DNA of 64,000 nt from an uncultured Enterobacteriaceae bacterium (GCA_936920625.1 CAKZHC010000038.1:27966-91965); one strand, 5' to 3'; numbered from the stretch's first letter, positions 26,391-36,221 are shown. Numbers and translations are program-made. The notes: generated by a model from the sequence alone, not told the origin.

Positions 26391-28517
26391 TTGCTCAACG
26401 CGATTGTACGTCAATTTCAGTATGGTCAGCATACTGTAACGCTGGAAACGGGTATGATGGCTCGTCAGGCTACTGCCGCCGTCATGGCTAGCATGGATGA
26501 TACTGCTGTATTTGTAACTGTAGTCGGGCAGAAAAAAGCTAAACCCGGTCAGGATTTCTTTCCTCTTACCGTTAATTATCAGGAACGAACTTACGCAGCT
26601 GGCCGTATTCCCGGTAGTTTTTTTCGCCGTGAGGGGCGTCCTGGCGAGGGTGAAACACTGGTAGCCCGCCTGATTGACCGCCCTATTCGGCCGCTATTTC
26701 CAGAAGGCTTTGTTAACGAAGTTCAAATTATAGCCACTGTCGTATCGGCCAATCCTCAAGTAAACCCTGATATTGTCGCCATGATCGGGGCTTCTGCGGC
26801 ACTGAGTCTCTCTGGCATACCTTTCAATGGTCCTATCGGTGCAGCACGTGTGGGATATATAGCCGATCAGTATGTGCTAAATCCGACAGTGAGTGAACTG
26901 GCTCAAAGTAAGCTGGATCTGGTAGTGGCAGGTACCAAAAGTGCGGTACTGATGGTGGAATCTGAGGCGAAACTGCTAACTGAGGAACAGATGCTTGAGG
27001 CGGTAGTTTATGGCCATGAGCAGCAGCAGATTGTCATTGACGAGATTGATGCGCTGGTGAGAGAAGCGGGTAAGCCTCGTTGGGAGTGGCAGCCAGAGCC
27101 CGTTAATTCTGCTCTGCACGCACTGGTTACTGCTCAGTCAGAGTCACGTTTAAGTGAAGCTTATCGCATTAACGATAAGCAGGAGCGTTACGAACAGCTC
27201 GACCTGATAAAAACTGATGTCATTACTACTCTGTGTCAGGAAGACGAAACACTGGATGAAAACGAACTGGGAGAGATTCTTCACGCTATCGAGAAAAATC
27301 TGGTACGCAGCCGCGTTCTCCGCGGTGAGCCTCGGATTGATGGTCGTGAAAAAGATATGGTCCGAGGTCTGGACGTTCGCACTGGCGTTTTACCACGTAC
27401 TCATGGTTCGGCATTATTCACTCGTGGTGAAACTCAGGCTCTTGTAACCGCTACATTGGGTACGTCCCGTGATGCGCAGAGTCTGGATGAACTCTTGGGT
27501 GAACGTACAGATCACTTTCTGTTGCACTACAATTTTCCACCGTACTCAGTTGGTGAGACTGGTATGGTAGGTTCACCGAAGCGCCGTGAGATTGGCCATG
27601 GCCGTCTGGCAAAACGAGGTGTACTGGCAGTTATGCCGGGGCAGGCAGAGTTTCCTTATACTGTGCGTGTAGTATCGGAAGTTACTGAATCTAACGGATC
27701 CTCCTCGATGGCTTCAGTGTGTGGTGCTTCTCTGGCACTGATGGATGCAGGGGTACCGATCAAAAGTGCTGTTGCAGGTATCGCAATGGGGTTGGTGAAA
27801 GAAGGGGATAACTACGTAGTGTTATCGGATATTCTGGGTGATGAAGATCATCTGGGAGACATGGATTTCAAAGTTGCGGGAAGCCGTGAGGGAATTACGG
27901 CATTGCAGATGGATATAAAAATCGAGGGCATCACTCGCGAAATTATGCAGGAGGCGCTGAATCAGGCCAAAGGTGCCCGATTACATATTCTGAATGTGAT
28001 GGATCAGGCTATCAACACACCGCGTAAAGATATTTCGGAATTTGCACCACGTATCCATACTATCAAAATTAATCCTGACAAGATTAAAGATGTGATCGGT
28101 AAGGGTGGCTCCGTCATTCGTGCGTTGACAGAAGAGACCGGGACCACCATTGAAATCGAAGACGATGGCACGGTGAAAATTGCAGCTACTGATGGTGAAA
28201 AAGCAAAAAATGCCATCCGCCGCATCGAAGAGATCACAGCTGAGATTGAAGTTGGCAGAATTTACAAAGGTAAAGTTACTCGTGTCGTAGAATTTGGTGC
28301 TTTTGTCGCAATTGGTGGAGGTAAAGAGGGGTTAGTCCATATCTCTCAGATTGCTGACAAACGCGTTGAGAAAGTCACTGATTTTCTCAAGCCAGGAGAC
28401 GAAGTGCCGATTAAAGTCCTTGAAGTTGATCGCCAGGGGCGTATCCGGTTAAGCATTAAGGAAGCCAGTGAAGCGTTGAAAACGGAATCAATACCATCTG
28501 TTCCTGACGCCGGATAA
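26391..28517 (+). CDS. pnp: PNPase, polynucleotide phosphorylase
   Basis: 3'-5' phosphorolytic exoribonuclease of the degradosome. Start TTG 26391: AAGGAT stands six bases before it and the product aligns with the E. coli start (LLNAIVRQFQYGQH), which also uses TTG. 708 residues (E. coli 711). Two RNase PH-like domains, KH (INPDKIKDVIGKGGSVIRA) and S1 domain (GRIYKGKVTRVVEFGAFV). An ATG-like upstream opening at 26346 is in frame but has no family support. Confidence 0.97.
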   Translation: MLNAIVRQFQYGQHTVTLETGMMARQATAAVMASMDDTAVFVTVVGQKKAKPGQDFFPLTVNYQERTYAAGRIPGSFFRREGRPGEGETLVARLIDRPIRPLFPEGFVNEVQIIATVVSANPQVNPDIVAMIGASAALSLSGIPFNGPIGAARVGYIADQYVLNPTVSELAQSKLDLVVAGTKSAVLMVESEAKLLTEEQMLEAVVYGHEQQQIVIDEIDALVREAGKPRWEWQPEPVNSALHALVTAQSESRLSEAYRINDKQERYEQLDLIKTDVITTLCQEDETLDENELGEILHAIEKNLVRSRVLRGEPRIDGREKDMVRGLDVRTGVLPRTHGSALFTRGETQALVTATLGTSRDAQSLDELLGERTDHFLLHYNFPPYSVGETGMVGSPKRREIGHGRLAKRGVLAVMPGQAEFPYTVRVVSEVTESNGSSSMASVCGASLALMDAGVPIKSAVAGIAMGLVKEGDNYVVLSDILGDEDHLGDMDFKVAGSREGITALQMDIKIEGITREIMQEALNQAKGARLHILNVMDQAINTPRKDISEFAPRIHTIKINPDKIKDVIGKGGSVIRALTEETGTTIEIEDDGTVKIAATDGEKAKNAIRRIEEITAEIEVGRIYKGKVTRVVEFGAFVAIGGGKEGLVHISQIADKRVEKVTDFLKPGDEVPIKVLEVDRQGRIRLSIKEASEALKTESIPSVPDAG

Positions 28518-28781
28518 ATTTCTCATTTTCCGACTCAACGCTGTAGCCGCTTTTATGGCGGCTATTGTTTTACCTTAACAGAAAGAGGTTCTGGCAGATT
28601 ATGTGATCGATAGTTGCCAGTAAATGCAGTAATCAGTTATTAATGAGTATAATAGCTGTTATATCAATACAAAGTAATGTATGATAGCATTGGTTTGTAG
28701 GTATTGATGTGTGAGAATTTTTCACTAGTACTTACTATCAGGCCTAATATATTTGAGTTTTTATAATTCAGATGCAGGCTT

Positions 28782-29379
28782 ACTCAGGCAGTTAATGATT
28801 TACCGCCTGTGGAATGTTCGATTCTGAACTGGAGCTTGATCCAACATATAATTATGCACGTTAGACTGAATCACTGTGTTTTGTAATATGGTGAAAGGTG
28901 TAAATTGTTGCAGGATGATCTGCTGGCGTATTATCAGGATGATACTAATGATTCACTCCGTAGTTGTGGCGCTGCCTCGCAAAGTGCGGGAAGCGGTATA
29001 AGTCCGGTAAGTTACGCTGAAATAGCGTAATGACAAAGTAATCAATAAATAATCGTATGGAATATTGTCGGGCTTGCCTGTAGAAATATCAGTGTGAATA
29101 CACCTGATGAAGTGTCTCCAGGTAAACAAAACCGATAATGCTTTGTTCGCTAAACATCATCATAAAACCAACTTCTATTTAGGTAATCACTACCTAAGTC
29201 TGGGGAAAGGACAGTGTAATAGCATTGTTCATGCTGACGGTAACAACATGAATGATTTTGTTGGATGCCGGAATGCATTGTTGGAACTGGCCTTATCTGG
29301 CTGGAAACAAGACGATTTATCAGAATCTGACCAGCAATCGCTGACTGAAGTTTTCAGAAGTCATCGTCCAGGTGGATGA
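28782..29379 (+). pseudogene. nlpI: nlpI remnant (lipoprotein NlpI), decayed
   Basis: NlpI is an outer-membrane TPR lipoprotein that in E. coli sits between pnp and deaD and acts as adaptor for the Prc protease. Here only pieces remain in different frames: TQAVNDL at 28782, then FDSELELDPTYNYA followed by a stop, then DDLLAYYQDDTND at about 28913, then stops, then WNIV at 29058, and after a further frame change TNFYLGNHYLSLG to LSESDQQ (about 29173-29337). The last piece stays open to 29379, past the usual end. No signal peptide or lipobox piece was found in 28518-28781. Clearly a pseudogene. Confidence 0.9.
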
Positions 29380-29430
29380 TGGCCTTTCTTGTTCGTCGAA
29401 ATTAAAATTTGAGCCGGTTCACATTTTTCA

Positions 29431-29487
29431 ATGAAAATAATAACAGATTTTCATGATGAGTTATGTAGACTGGCTGCCGCAATCTAA
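29431..29487 (+). CDS. yrbN: YrbN, short peptide upstream of deaD
   Basis: 18-codon frame MKIITDFHDELCRLAAAI, clearly similar to the E. coli YrbN peptide (FHDELCRLAA core), which is 26 residues and also lies just before deaD. The stop at 29485-29487 is 17 bases before the deaD start, so it ends about eight residues early compared with E. coli. Role unknown; its conservation beside a decayed nlpI suggests it matters for deaD expression. No strong ribosome site. Confidence 0.75.
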   Translation: MKIITDFHDELCRLAAAI

Positions 29488-29503
29488 GAGGCACTTGTAC
29501 TAC

Positions 29504-31306
29504 ATGACTGATATTCAAATTTCTTTCTCTGATCTTGGCCTGAACGATTCCCTTCTTTCAGCGCTTAATGACATGGGTTATGTTAAACCTTCACCGATTC
29601 AGGCGGCGTGTATTCCGCACCTGCTGGCTGGTCGTGATGTACTGGGTATGGCTCAGACGGGAAGTGGCAAAACTGCTGCCTTTTCCCTGCCGCTGCTCAA
29701 TAACATTGACCCGACACTAAAAGCACCTCAGATTTTGGTGCTCGCCCCTACGCGTGAACTGGCAGTCCAGGTAGCAGAAGCTGCTACTGAATTCTCTAAA
29801 CATTTACGCGGTGTCAACGTGCTGGCGCTGTATGGAGGTCAACGCTACGATGTGCAATTGCGTGCGCTTCGTCAGGGACCACAGGTCGTTGTCGGCACAC
29901 CGGGCCGTCTGCTTGATCATCTGAAGCGGGGTACACTGAGCCTGTCCGACCTGCGTGGTCTGGTGCTGGATGAAGCTGATGAGATGCTGCGCATGGGTTT
30001 TATTGAAGATGTAGAAACCATCATGGCGCAGATCCCCGAAGGTCATCAGACAGCACTTTTTTCCGCCACGATGCCGGAAGCGATTCGTCGCATAACCCGT
30101 CGCTTCATGCATGAACCGCAGGAAGTACGTATTCAGTCCAGCGTCACTACCCGTCCGGATATTAGCCAGAGTTACTGGACTGTCTGGGGACGTAAAACTG
30201 ACGCACTGGTTCGTTTCCTCGAAGCTGAAGATTTTGATGCTGCCATTATTTTTGTGCGTACCAAAAATGCTACGCTGGAAGTTGCGGAAGCACTGGAGCG
30301 TAACGGCTACAATAGTGCAGCGTTAAACGGCGACATGAATCAGGCATTGCGGGAGCAAACACTTGAGCGTCTGAAAAATGGTAGCCTGGATATTCTGATT
30401 GCGACTGACGTTGCTGCTCGTGGGCTGGATGTTGAACGCATCAGCTTAGTGGTAAACTACGATATTCCGATGGATTCTGAATCCTACGTTCACCGTATTG
30501 GCCGCACCGGCCGGGCCGGTCGGGCTGGCCGCGCGCTCCTGTTCGTTGAGAATCGTGAACGCCGTCTGCTACGCAATATCGAACGTATCATGAAACTGAC
30601 CATACCAGAAGTAGAGCTGCCAAATGCGGAGCTTCTTAGTGAACGCCGTCAACGTAAATTTGCGGAGAAAATCCAGCAGCAGCTTGAATGCAGTGATTTG
30701 GATCAATATCGTGCGTTGCTGGAAAAGCTCTCTCCGCAGGAAGAACTGGATATGGAAACACTGGCAGCTGCACTGCTGAAAATGGCACAGGGCCAGCGCC
30801 CGTTAATCGTGCCAGCCGACGCACCGCGTCCGGCGCGCCGGGAATTCCGTGAGCGAGATGACAGACGTAATAGCCGAACCAGTCGTGAAGGAGATCGCCC
30901 GCGCCGCGAGCGCCGTGACGTAGGTGACATGGAAGTATATCGCATAGAAGTCGGACGTGATGATGGTGTGGAAGTACGCCACATCGTTGGTGCGATTGCT
31001 AACGAAGGTGATATCAGCAGCCGTTATATTGGTAACATCAAACTATTTGCTTCACACGCTACGATTGAGTTACCAAAAGGTATGCCCGGTGAGTTACTTA
31101 AACACTTTACTCGCACTCGTATTCTGAATAAGCCGATGAATATGCAGTTGATTGGAGATGTTCAGCCTCATCGTGGTGGTGGCCGTGATGGCGGACGTAG
31201 TTTTGGTGGAGCCCGTCGGGAAGAGGGTCGCCGGTTCAGCGAACGTCGTGAACCACCACGCAGCCATCGTAATGAAGCGCCATCGATGCGTCGTCGTGAT
31301 GTCTAA
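29504..31306 (+). CDS. deaD: DeaD/CsdA, cold-shock DEAD-box RNA helicase
   Basis: ATP-dependent RNA helicase for ribosome assembly and RNA decay in the cold. I use ATG 29504 (MTDIQISFSDLGL); AAGAGG lies 12 bases upstream and overlaps the yrbN end. 600 residues (E. coli 629). Motifs: AQTGSGKT 50-57, PTRELA, DEAD 156-159, SAT, and HRIGRTGRAGR; C-terminal DbpA-like RNA-binding region and an Arg/Gly-rich tail, shorter than in E. coli. An in-frame opening at 29453 overlaps yrbN and is unlikely. Confidence 0.96.
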   Translation: MTDIQISFSDLGLNDSLLSALNDMGYVKPSPIQAACIPHLLAGRDVLGMAQTGSGKTAAFSLPLLNNIDPTLKAPQILVLAPTRELAVQVAEAATEFSKHLRGVNVLALYGGQRYDVQLRALRQGPQVVVGTPGRLLDHLKRGTLSLSDLRGLVLDEADEMLRMGFIEDVETIMAQIPEGHQTALFSATMPEAIRRITRRFMHEPQEVRIQSSVTTRPDISQSYWTVWGRKTDALVRFLEAEDFDAAIIFVRTKNATLEVAEALERNGYNSAALNGDMNQALREQTLERLKNGSLDILIATDVAARGLDVERISLVVNYDIPMDSESYVHRIGRTGRAGRAGRALLFVENRERRLLRNIERIMKLTIPEVELPNAELLSERRQRKFAEKIQQQLECSDLDQYRALLEKLSPQEELDMETLAAALLKMAQGQRPLIVPADAPRPARREFRERDDRRNSRTSREGDRPRRERRDVGDMEVYRIEVGRDDGVEVRHIVGAIANEGDISSRYIGNIKLFASHATIELPKGMPGELLKHFTRTRILNKPMNMQLIGDVQPHRGGGRDGGRSFGGARREEGRRFSERREPPRSHRNEAPSMRRRDV

Positions 31307-31611
31307 ATAGTCAGAATCTCTCGTGTGATTATCATCACACGGTGAGAAGTAAAAGCCTGCTTTTGCAGGCTTTTTTGTTGGTAAATTATGACATTTTCTG
31401 GGTAAATTCCGCTGTGAACGGATAGCGTTGCAGCTGGCTTTCAGCCAGCGGTGCGAACTGATACCCTGCTAGTTTTCCCGATAATACCCATTTCTGCCGT
31501 GTTGCCGTTGGTGGCAAATCTGTTGAGAAAATGGCACCAGAGAAGGAATCCGACAAAAATTCATTACAGCAGCCAGTGTGATGTGGCGTCAAAGGTTTGT
31601 TCTTAAACGTG
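31307..31611. other. deaD-yhbW convergent spacer
   Basis: 305 bases. Holds a GTGTGAT/ATCACAC hairpin (about 31323-31340) and the deaD terminator. The mtr tryptophan permease gene found here in E. coli is absent. A minus-strand frame running 31386-31715 into the end of yhbW has no recognised family. Confidence 0.5.
31351..31376 (+). terminator. Rho-independent terminator after deaD
   Basis: AAAGCCTGC / GCAGGCTTT stem, TTTT loop, T6 run. Confidence 0.92.
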
Positions 31612-32619
31612 TCATATTGCCTCATGCGCGGCCTTTGCCAGTGAGAACGAGTGCAGACGGGCTGACAGATCAAATATCTGACCATTAGCCATAATCTCGT
31701 CGGCTTTAGTTTCACGTAAAAGTGAAATCAGCCCCTGACGCACTTTCTCCTGGCATCCGATAATTGATGTGCTGAGCGTCTGTTCTACTGCATACTTTTC
31801 AGCAGGTGTCCAGATACTATCCATGTTTGTTACTGGAGCGGGTAATAAAGTGGGCTTACCGCGGCGCAGATTGATGAACTGCTGCTGGGCGGAGGTAAAC
31901 AGAAAACGGGCATCATCATCACTATCAGCAGCAATTATATTGACGCATACCATAGCGTAGGGCTTATCCAGTCGTGATGAGGGTTGAAAGTTTTTACGAT
32001 AAAGATGTAGTGCCTGAAACATCATATCGGGCGCAAAATGTGACGCAAAAGCAAAGGGAACACCTAGTTTTGCAGCCAGATGAGCACTGTAAAGGCTGGA
32101 ACCTAACAGCCACACAGGAATTTTTAGCCCTAAACCGGGAACCGGGCGTATGGCAGGTGGATCGGGATGCAGGTAGTCAAACCATGCGATAAGTTGTTTG
32201 ACATCCTCGGGGAAGCTATCAACCTGACCTGAATGATGGCGGCGCAATGCTTGCATGGTTGCCTGATCAGAACCAGGTGCCCGGCCCAGCCCTAGCTCAA
32301 TGCGCTCAGGATAAAGTGAAATTAATGTACCAAACTGTTCGGCAATAATCAGAGGAGGATGATTGGGTAACATCACCCCGCCCGAACCCAGATGCAAACG
32401 GGTAGTATTAGCTGCCAGATAACCAATCAACACCGCTGTGGCAGCACTGGCGATGCCTGCCATGTTATGATGCTCTGCTAACCAGTAGCGATGAAACCCT
32501 AATTTTTCTGACTGTTGCGCCAGGGCCAGTGAAAAGCGAAAAGCGTCCTGCACTGCAAAACCCTGTGGCACGGGCGTTAAATCCAGTACTGACAATGGCA
32601 CCTCTTGATACCCAGACAT
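31612..32619 (-). CDS. yhbW: YhbW, luciferase-like flavin monooxygenase family protein
   Basis: Bacterial luciferase-like (LLM class) flavin-dependent oxidoreductase of unknown substrate. 335 residues. Family signatures: HRYWLAEHHNM near residue 43, GSGGVMLPNHPPL, ELGLGRAPGSDQ and VWLLGSSLYSA. In E. coli it is the yhbW gene close to deaD, with the mtr gene between; here it is convergent with deaD. Start ATG 32619 has no strong ribosome site but matches family length. Confidence 0.92.
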   Translation of the reverse strand: MSGYQEVPLSVLDLTPVPQGFAVQDAFRFSLALAQQSEKLGFHRYWLAEHHNMAGIASAATAVLIGYLAANTTRLHLGSGGVMLPNHPPLIIAEQFGTLISLYPERIELGLGRAPGSDQATMQALRRHHSGQVDSFPEDVKQLIAWFDYLHPDPPAIRPVPGLGLKIPVWLLGSSLYSAHLAAKLGVPFAFASHFAPDMMFQALHLYRKNFQPSSRLDKPYAMVCVNIIAADSDDDARFLFTSAQQQFINLRRGKPTLLPAPVTNMDSIWTPAEKYAVEQTLSTSIIGCQEKVRQGLISLLRETKADEIMANGQIFDLSARLHSFSLAKAAHEAI

Positions 32620-32995
32620 AGCGAGACTTGCCCTCAGATGCTGTTATAGACTCTGAAGAGTATGATCCGAATAAGAAAGTAAATATTATTCTTTTCTTGC
32701 CATATACGTTATTATTGCCAGAGGATCTGCATTGTATTTCATGGCAACTTTACTGTTATAGTCGGAAGATAGTTGTTTTTCTTTCCAGTTACTGCTGATA
32801 GCTGCTACTTTTGACTATAGACGATGCGCTGAAACATTAAATGGACTCATGAATGGTCAGGACTCAGGCACTGCCTTGAGATGCATGCCACTTAGCTTGG
32901 AGTGAAAAGCTCAATTTCATCTGATTATCTGGAATCCACTCGTGACGTCATATGGATATTTTCGCTCCCATTTTAGAAAATGGAGGCGCGTCTGA
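32620..32995. other. Divergent spacer yhbW-hlyD-type gene
   Basis: 376 bases between divergent genes, presumably holding both promoters. No gene, repeat or clear operator seen. A small CATTTTAGAAAATG hairpin lies just before the GGAGG site of the next gene. Confidence 0.4.
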
Positions 32996-33967
32996 ATGAA
33001 AATAAACACCTTTCTTACTCTGCTGTTTATTATTGTAGTCATTGTACTGGCGGTATTGCTGCATGTGCATGATAAGGATTTACTGTTACAGGGAGAAGTG
33101 GATGCGCCAGAAGTCATTGTTACTTCGAAAGCAACAGGACGGGTAACAGAGCGCATGGCTCACCGGGGCGATGATGTCCGAACTGGGCAGCTGTTGATGA
33201 GACTTGATGCACCTGAACTTATAGCACAATTGCGCAGTGCCAGGGCGATGCGCGATCAATCGGCTGCTGGGTTGCAAATGTCACTCGACGGTACGCGCAA
33301 GGAGAGCCTGCGTAATTTACGAGCACAATGGCTACAGGCTCAGGCAGAATTTCGAAATACCGATGCTATCTGGAAGCGTGATCGTGATGTCGCAGCTAAA
33401 GGCTATCTTTCTGCACAGACACTGGAAACGGCACGGCAAAACCGGGAAAAGGCCTGGCAGATGATGAGAGCGGCAGAAGCCAACCTGGACCAGGGGCTTA
33501 ATGGTGATCGTATTGAACAGCGTGAGGGATATGCAGCTGCGCTGCGTGCTGCGGAAGAAAACCTCCACCAGATAGAAGCGGTGGCAGAGGAACTTGATGT
33601 GCGTGCTCCGGTAGATGGTGAAGTCGGACCAATACCGGCAGAAGTTGGCGAGCTACTCAATGCTCACAGTCCTTTGATAACGCTGATTCGTCTTTCACAG
33701 GCCTACTTTGTTTTCAACCTGAGGGAAAATATTCTTGCGCATGTTCATAAAGGTGACAAAATCAGGCTGCGCGTCCCTGCACTAAATAATCGGGAGATTG
33801 AGGCAGAAGTATATTACATCGCCCCTCTGGGGGATTACGCGACTAAGCGAGCTACACGTGCTACCGGAGATTTTGATCTTAAAACTTTTGAGGTCAGGCT
33901 CTGTCCGTTACAACCGGTTACGGGTCTGCGGCAGGGAATGAGCGCTCTATGGTCCTGGAAATCATAA
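32996..33967 (+). CDS. HlyD-family membrane fusion protein
   Basis: Periplasmic adaptor of an export system. 323 residues: one N-terminal membrane anchor (about 5-23), first half of a lipoyl domain (VDAPEVIVTSKATGRV near 35-50), a long alpha-helical hairpin with coiled-coil character (about 80-195), the second lipoyl half (LDVRAPVDGEVGPI), and a beta-barrel end. Similar in plan to E. coli YhiI and YbhG. GGAGG precedes ATG 32996. Overlaps the next gene by 19 bases and forms an operon with two ABC-2 permeases; transported substrate unknown. Confidence 0.88.
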   Translation: MKINTFLTLLFIIVVIVLAVLLHVHDKDLLLQGEVDAPEVIVTSKATGRVTERMAHRGDDVRTGQLLMRLDAPELIAQLRSARAMRDQSAAGLQMSLDGTRKESLRNLRAQWLQAQAEFRNTDAIWKRDRDVAAKGYLSAQTLETARQNREKAWQMMRAAEANLDQGLNGDRIEQREGYAAALRAAEENLHQIEAVAEELDVRAPVDGEVGPIPAEVGELLNAHSPLITLIRLSQAYFVFNLRENILAHVHKGDKIRLRVPALNNREIEAEVYYIAPLGDYATKRATRATGDFDLKTFEVRLCPLQPVTGLRQGMSALWSWKS

Positions 33968-35103
33968 AACCGCACTGGCACAGCTTCAGGCGTGCCTTTG
34001 AACACGAAGTGCGTAACACTTTTCGTAAACCAGTTACTCACTGGCTATGCTGGATATTTCCACTATTGCTTTTTGCACTAATTGGCAGCACTTTCTCCGA
34101 GGGGGTCCTGCTTAATTTGCCGGTAGCCGCTGTGGATAATGATAACAGCAAGTTATCAAGGGAAATGATCCGCAAGCTGAATGCCGCTCCCCATGCGAAT
34201 ATCATTAACTTCAACGACAATCTGGAACAAGCACAGGAAAAATTAGAGAGTGCGGGAGTTTATGCGCTGCTATGGATCCCGCCCGATTTTGAAGCAGACA
34301 CCTTGGCCGGGAGGTTGCCTAAGGTCACGTTTTACTACAATGCATTGATGTATAGTGCTGGCTTTTATTCTACACAGGATTTTTCCGGGCTAGTGACTAG
34401 CCTTAACAGTCAGTATCGTCCGTTGCTGGTAAACGCTACTGGTAAAGTGATACCACCATCACCACAGGTAGCGATAATGTACGACAGTCTTTTTAATGCC
34501 AGTGGTAGCTATATCTACTATCAGCAGTTCGCTGTCACTATCCATCTGATACAGGTATTCGTGGTGGTCTGCATGGTTTACGTGCTGGTCCGTAGCAGGT
34601 CACTTATCACTCAACAATATTTTGTTTCTGCACTGCTGGGCAGGTTATTTCCCTATACCCTCTGTTTTACCACGTTATTAATATCAGAACTGGCACTGCT
34701 GGTAGGGATTTTCGATGCACGGGTGGTAGGTAATCCTTTATTGATGTTGCTGGTAAGTTTTTTTTACGTCATTGCAGCACAGAGTATTGGACTGCTGATC
34801 TATAGTTTTACCCCCAGTTTCATTCATGCTTACATGTGCGTTGGCATCCTCATTAGCGTTGCTATCTCCTTTTCTGGCCTGGCCATGCCGCTACTCTCTA
34901 TGCCTCTGGCTGCAAGGTTGATTGCTGATCTACAGCCGCTGACGCATGCACTACCGGCAATGTTTGACCTGTTCTTACGCGACGTTCCGGTAGAGCCAAT
35001 ATTTGATACCTGTATATTGTTACTGATCTACCCCTTGCTGGCTGCGTTACTGCTACGTAAAAGGTTAGTAAAACGCCTTGAACATAAAGAGGCGATAATA
35101 TGA
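33949..35103 (+). CDS. ABC-2 type permease, first of pair
   Basis: 384-residue inner-membrane protein of the ABC2_membrane_3 type: one membrane segment near residue 30, a large extracytoplasmic domain (about 50-190), then five membrane segments. Similar to E. coli YbhS/YhhJ permeases. Start ATG 33949 lies within the end of the HlyD gene; the stop overlaps the next start as ATGA, so all three are coupled. No nucleotide-binding domain is fused to it and none is encoded nearby. Confidence 0.85.
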   Translation: MVLEIIKPHWHSFRRAFEHEVRNTFRKPVTHWLCWIFPLLLFALIGSTFSEGVLLNLPVAAVDNDNSKLSREMIRKLNAAPHANIINFNDNLEQAQEKLESAGVYALLWIPPDFEADTLAGRLPKVTFYYNALMYSAGFYSTQDFSGLVTSLNSQYRPLLVNATGKVIPPSPQVAIMYDSLFNASGSYIYYQQFAVTIHLIQVFVVVCMVYVLVRSRSLITQQYFVSALLGRLFPYTLCFTTLLISELALLVGIFDARVVGNPLLMLLVSFFYVIAAQSIGLLIYSFTPSFIHAYMCVGILISVAISFSGLAMPLLSMPLAARLIADLQPLTHALPAMFDLFLRDVPVEPIFDTCILLLIYPLLAALLLRKRLVKRLEHKEAII

Positions 35104-36221
35104 AGCTGTGGTGGCTGGGGTTCAGCACTACGCTGGCTGGACTACTGGCGCGTCCGGTATGGCTGATAGTGTTGGTTTCACTCAGCATGATGAGTCTTAT
35201 CTACGCTAAAGGGACTGTCTGGGATCTGCCCGTGGCGATAATCGACCGGGATCACTCAGGTACCAGTTATCATATCATTCGCAATCTGAACGCAACAGCT
35301 AAGATGAAGACGGTCAGTTATGTCAGCCTGGACACAGCAATACACGATCTAGGATACCGTAAGCTGTTTGCAATCATCATCATCCCGCAGGACCTGCAAC
35401 AAAAAATTCTGGCCGGGCAGCCGGTAACCATTCCAGTTTATGGTGATGCAACCAGCCGGCTGGCAAGCGGACAAATAGAGCAATATGTTACTAAAGCTTA
35501 TCAGTCAATGCTGACCCGCTATCAGCATACCCGTCTGGAGTCACAGGGATTTAGTCCACGACAGGTATCAGTACTCACCACCCCCTTCATCGGCCAGACA
35601 GAGGCGGTGTTCAATCCCGGAATAGATTTTGCAGCAATAATCTTCCCCGGATTACTGGTGATGCTAATGCAGCAGACGTTGCTGATTGCCAGCGTCCGTG
35701 TCAACATAATGTTACGGGCTAAGGGTAATATTCCTGTTGCGCAAAAACTGGGCACGGTCAGTGCTCTGATACCGCCGTGGATGTTTTTGTCAGTGATGTT
35801 TTACATTATCTGGCCCTGGGTGCTAGGTTATCGACAGACGGGCACTATAGCAGAGGTGTTACTACTGACATTTCCATTCCTGTTAGCCGTACTGGGTTTT
35901 GGCAAGTTCATTACTGAGTGTCTTGGACGGGTAGAACACGTCTACCTGACACTCACTTTCATCAGCACACCTGTTTTTTATCTTTCCGGGATGCTCTGGC
36001 CGGTGCAGGTCATGCCTCGCTGGGTTTACGCTGTCAGCCATCTGCTCCCCTCCACTTGGCAGGTAAAGATTCTCGCTAGTGTGAATCAATTGGGATTGCC
36101 CTGGCAGAAAACAGTAACTGATATTATATCTTTGATGTTGCTGGGTGCGGGATGGACGTTAACAGGAATATTTTTACGTAAATTACAGCTAAGGTTACGA
36201 CGAAAACGTGTACCGGGTTAA
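35100..36221 (+). CDS. ABC-2 type permease, second of pair
   Basis: 373 residues with the same architecture as its neighbour: N-terminal membrane segment, extracytoplasmic domain (PVAIIDRDHSGTSYHIIRNL family block near 40-60), then five to six membrane segments, including FYLSGMLWPVQVMPRWV. Probably forms a heterodimeric channel with the preceding permease. Related to E. coli YbhR. Export substrate cannot be inferred. Confidence 0.85.
   Translation: MKLWWLGFSTTLAGLLARPVWLIVLVSLSMMSLIYAKGTVWDLPVAIIDRDHSGTSYHIIRNLNATAKMKTVSYVSLDTAIHDLGYRKLFAIIIIPQDLQQKILAGQPVTIPVYGDATSRLASGQIEQYVTKAYQSMLTRYQHTRLESQGFSPRQVSVLTTPFIGQTEAVFNPGIDFAAIIFPGLLVMLMQQTLLIASVRVNIMLRAKGNIPVAQKLGTVSALIPPWMFLSVMFYIIWPWVLGYRQTGTIAEVLLLTFPFLLAVLGFGKFITECLGRVEHVYLTLTFISTPVFYLSGMLWPVQVMPRWVYAVSHLLPSTWQVKILASVNQLGLPWQKTVTDIISLMLLGAGWTLTGIFLRKLQLRLRRKRVPG

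Noticed and set aside
31386..31715. 109-codon minus-strand frame downstream of yhbW
   Set aside because: Starts inside yhbW and has no family resemblance; the second half could be a relic but I could not identify it.
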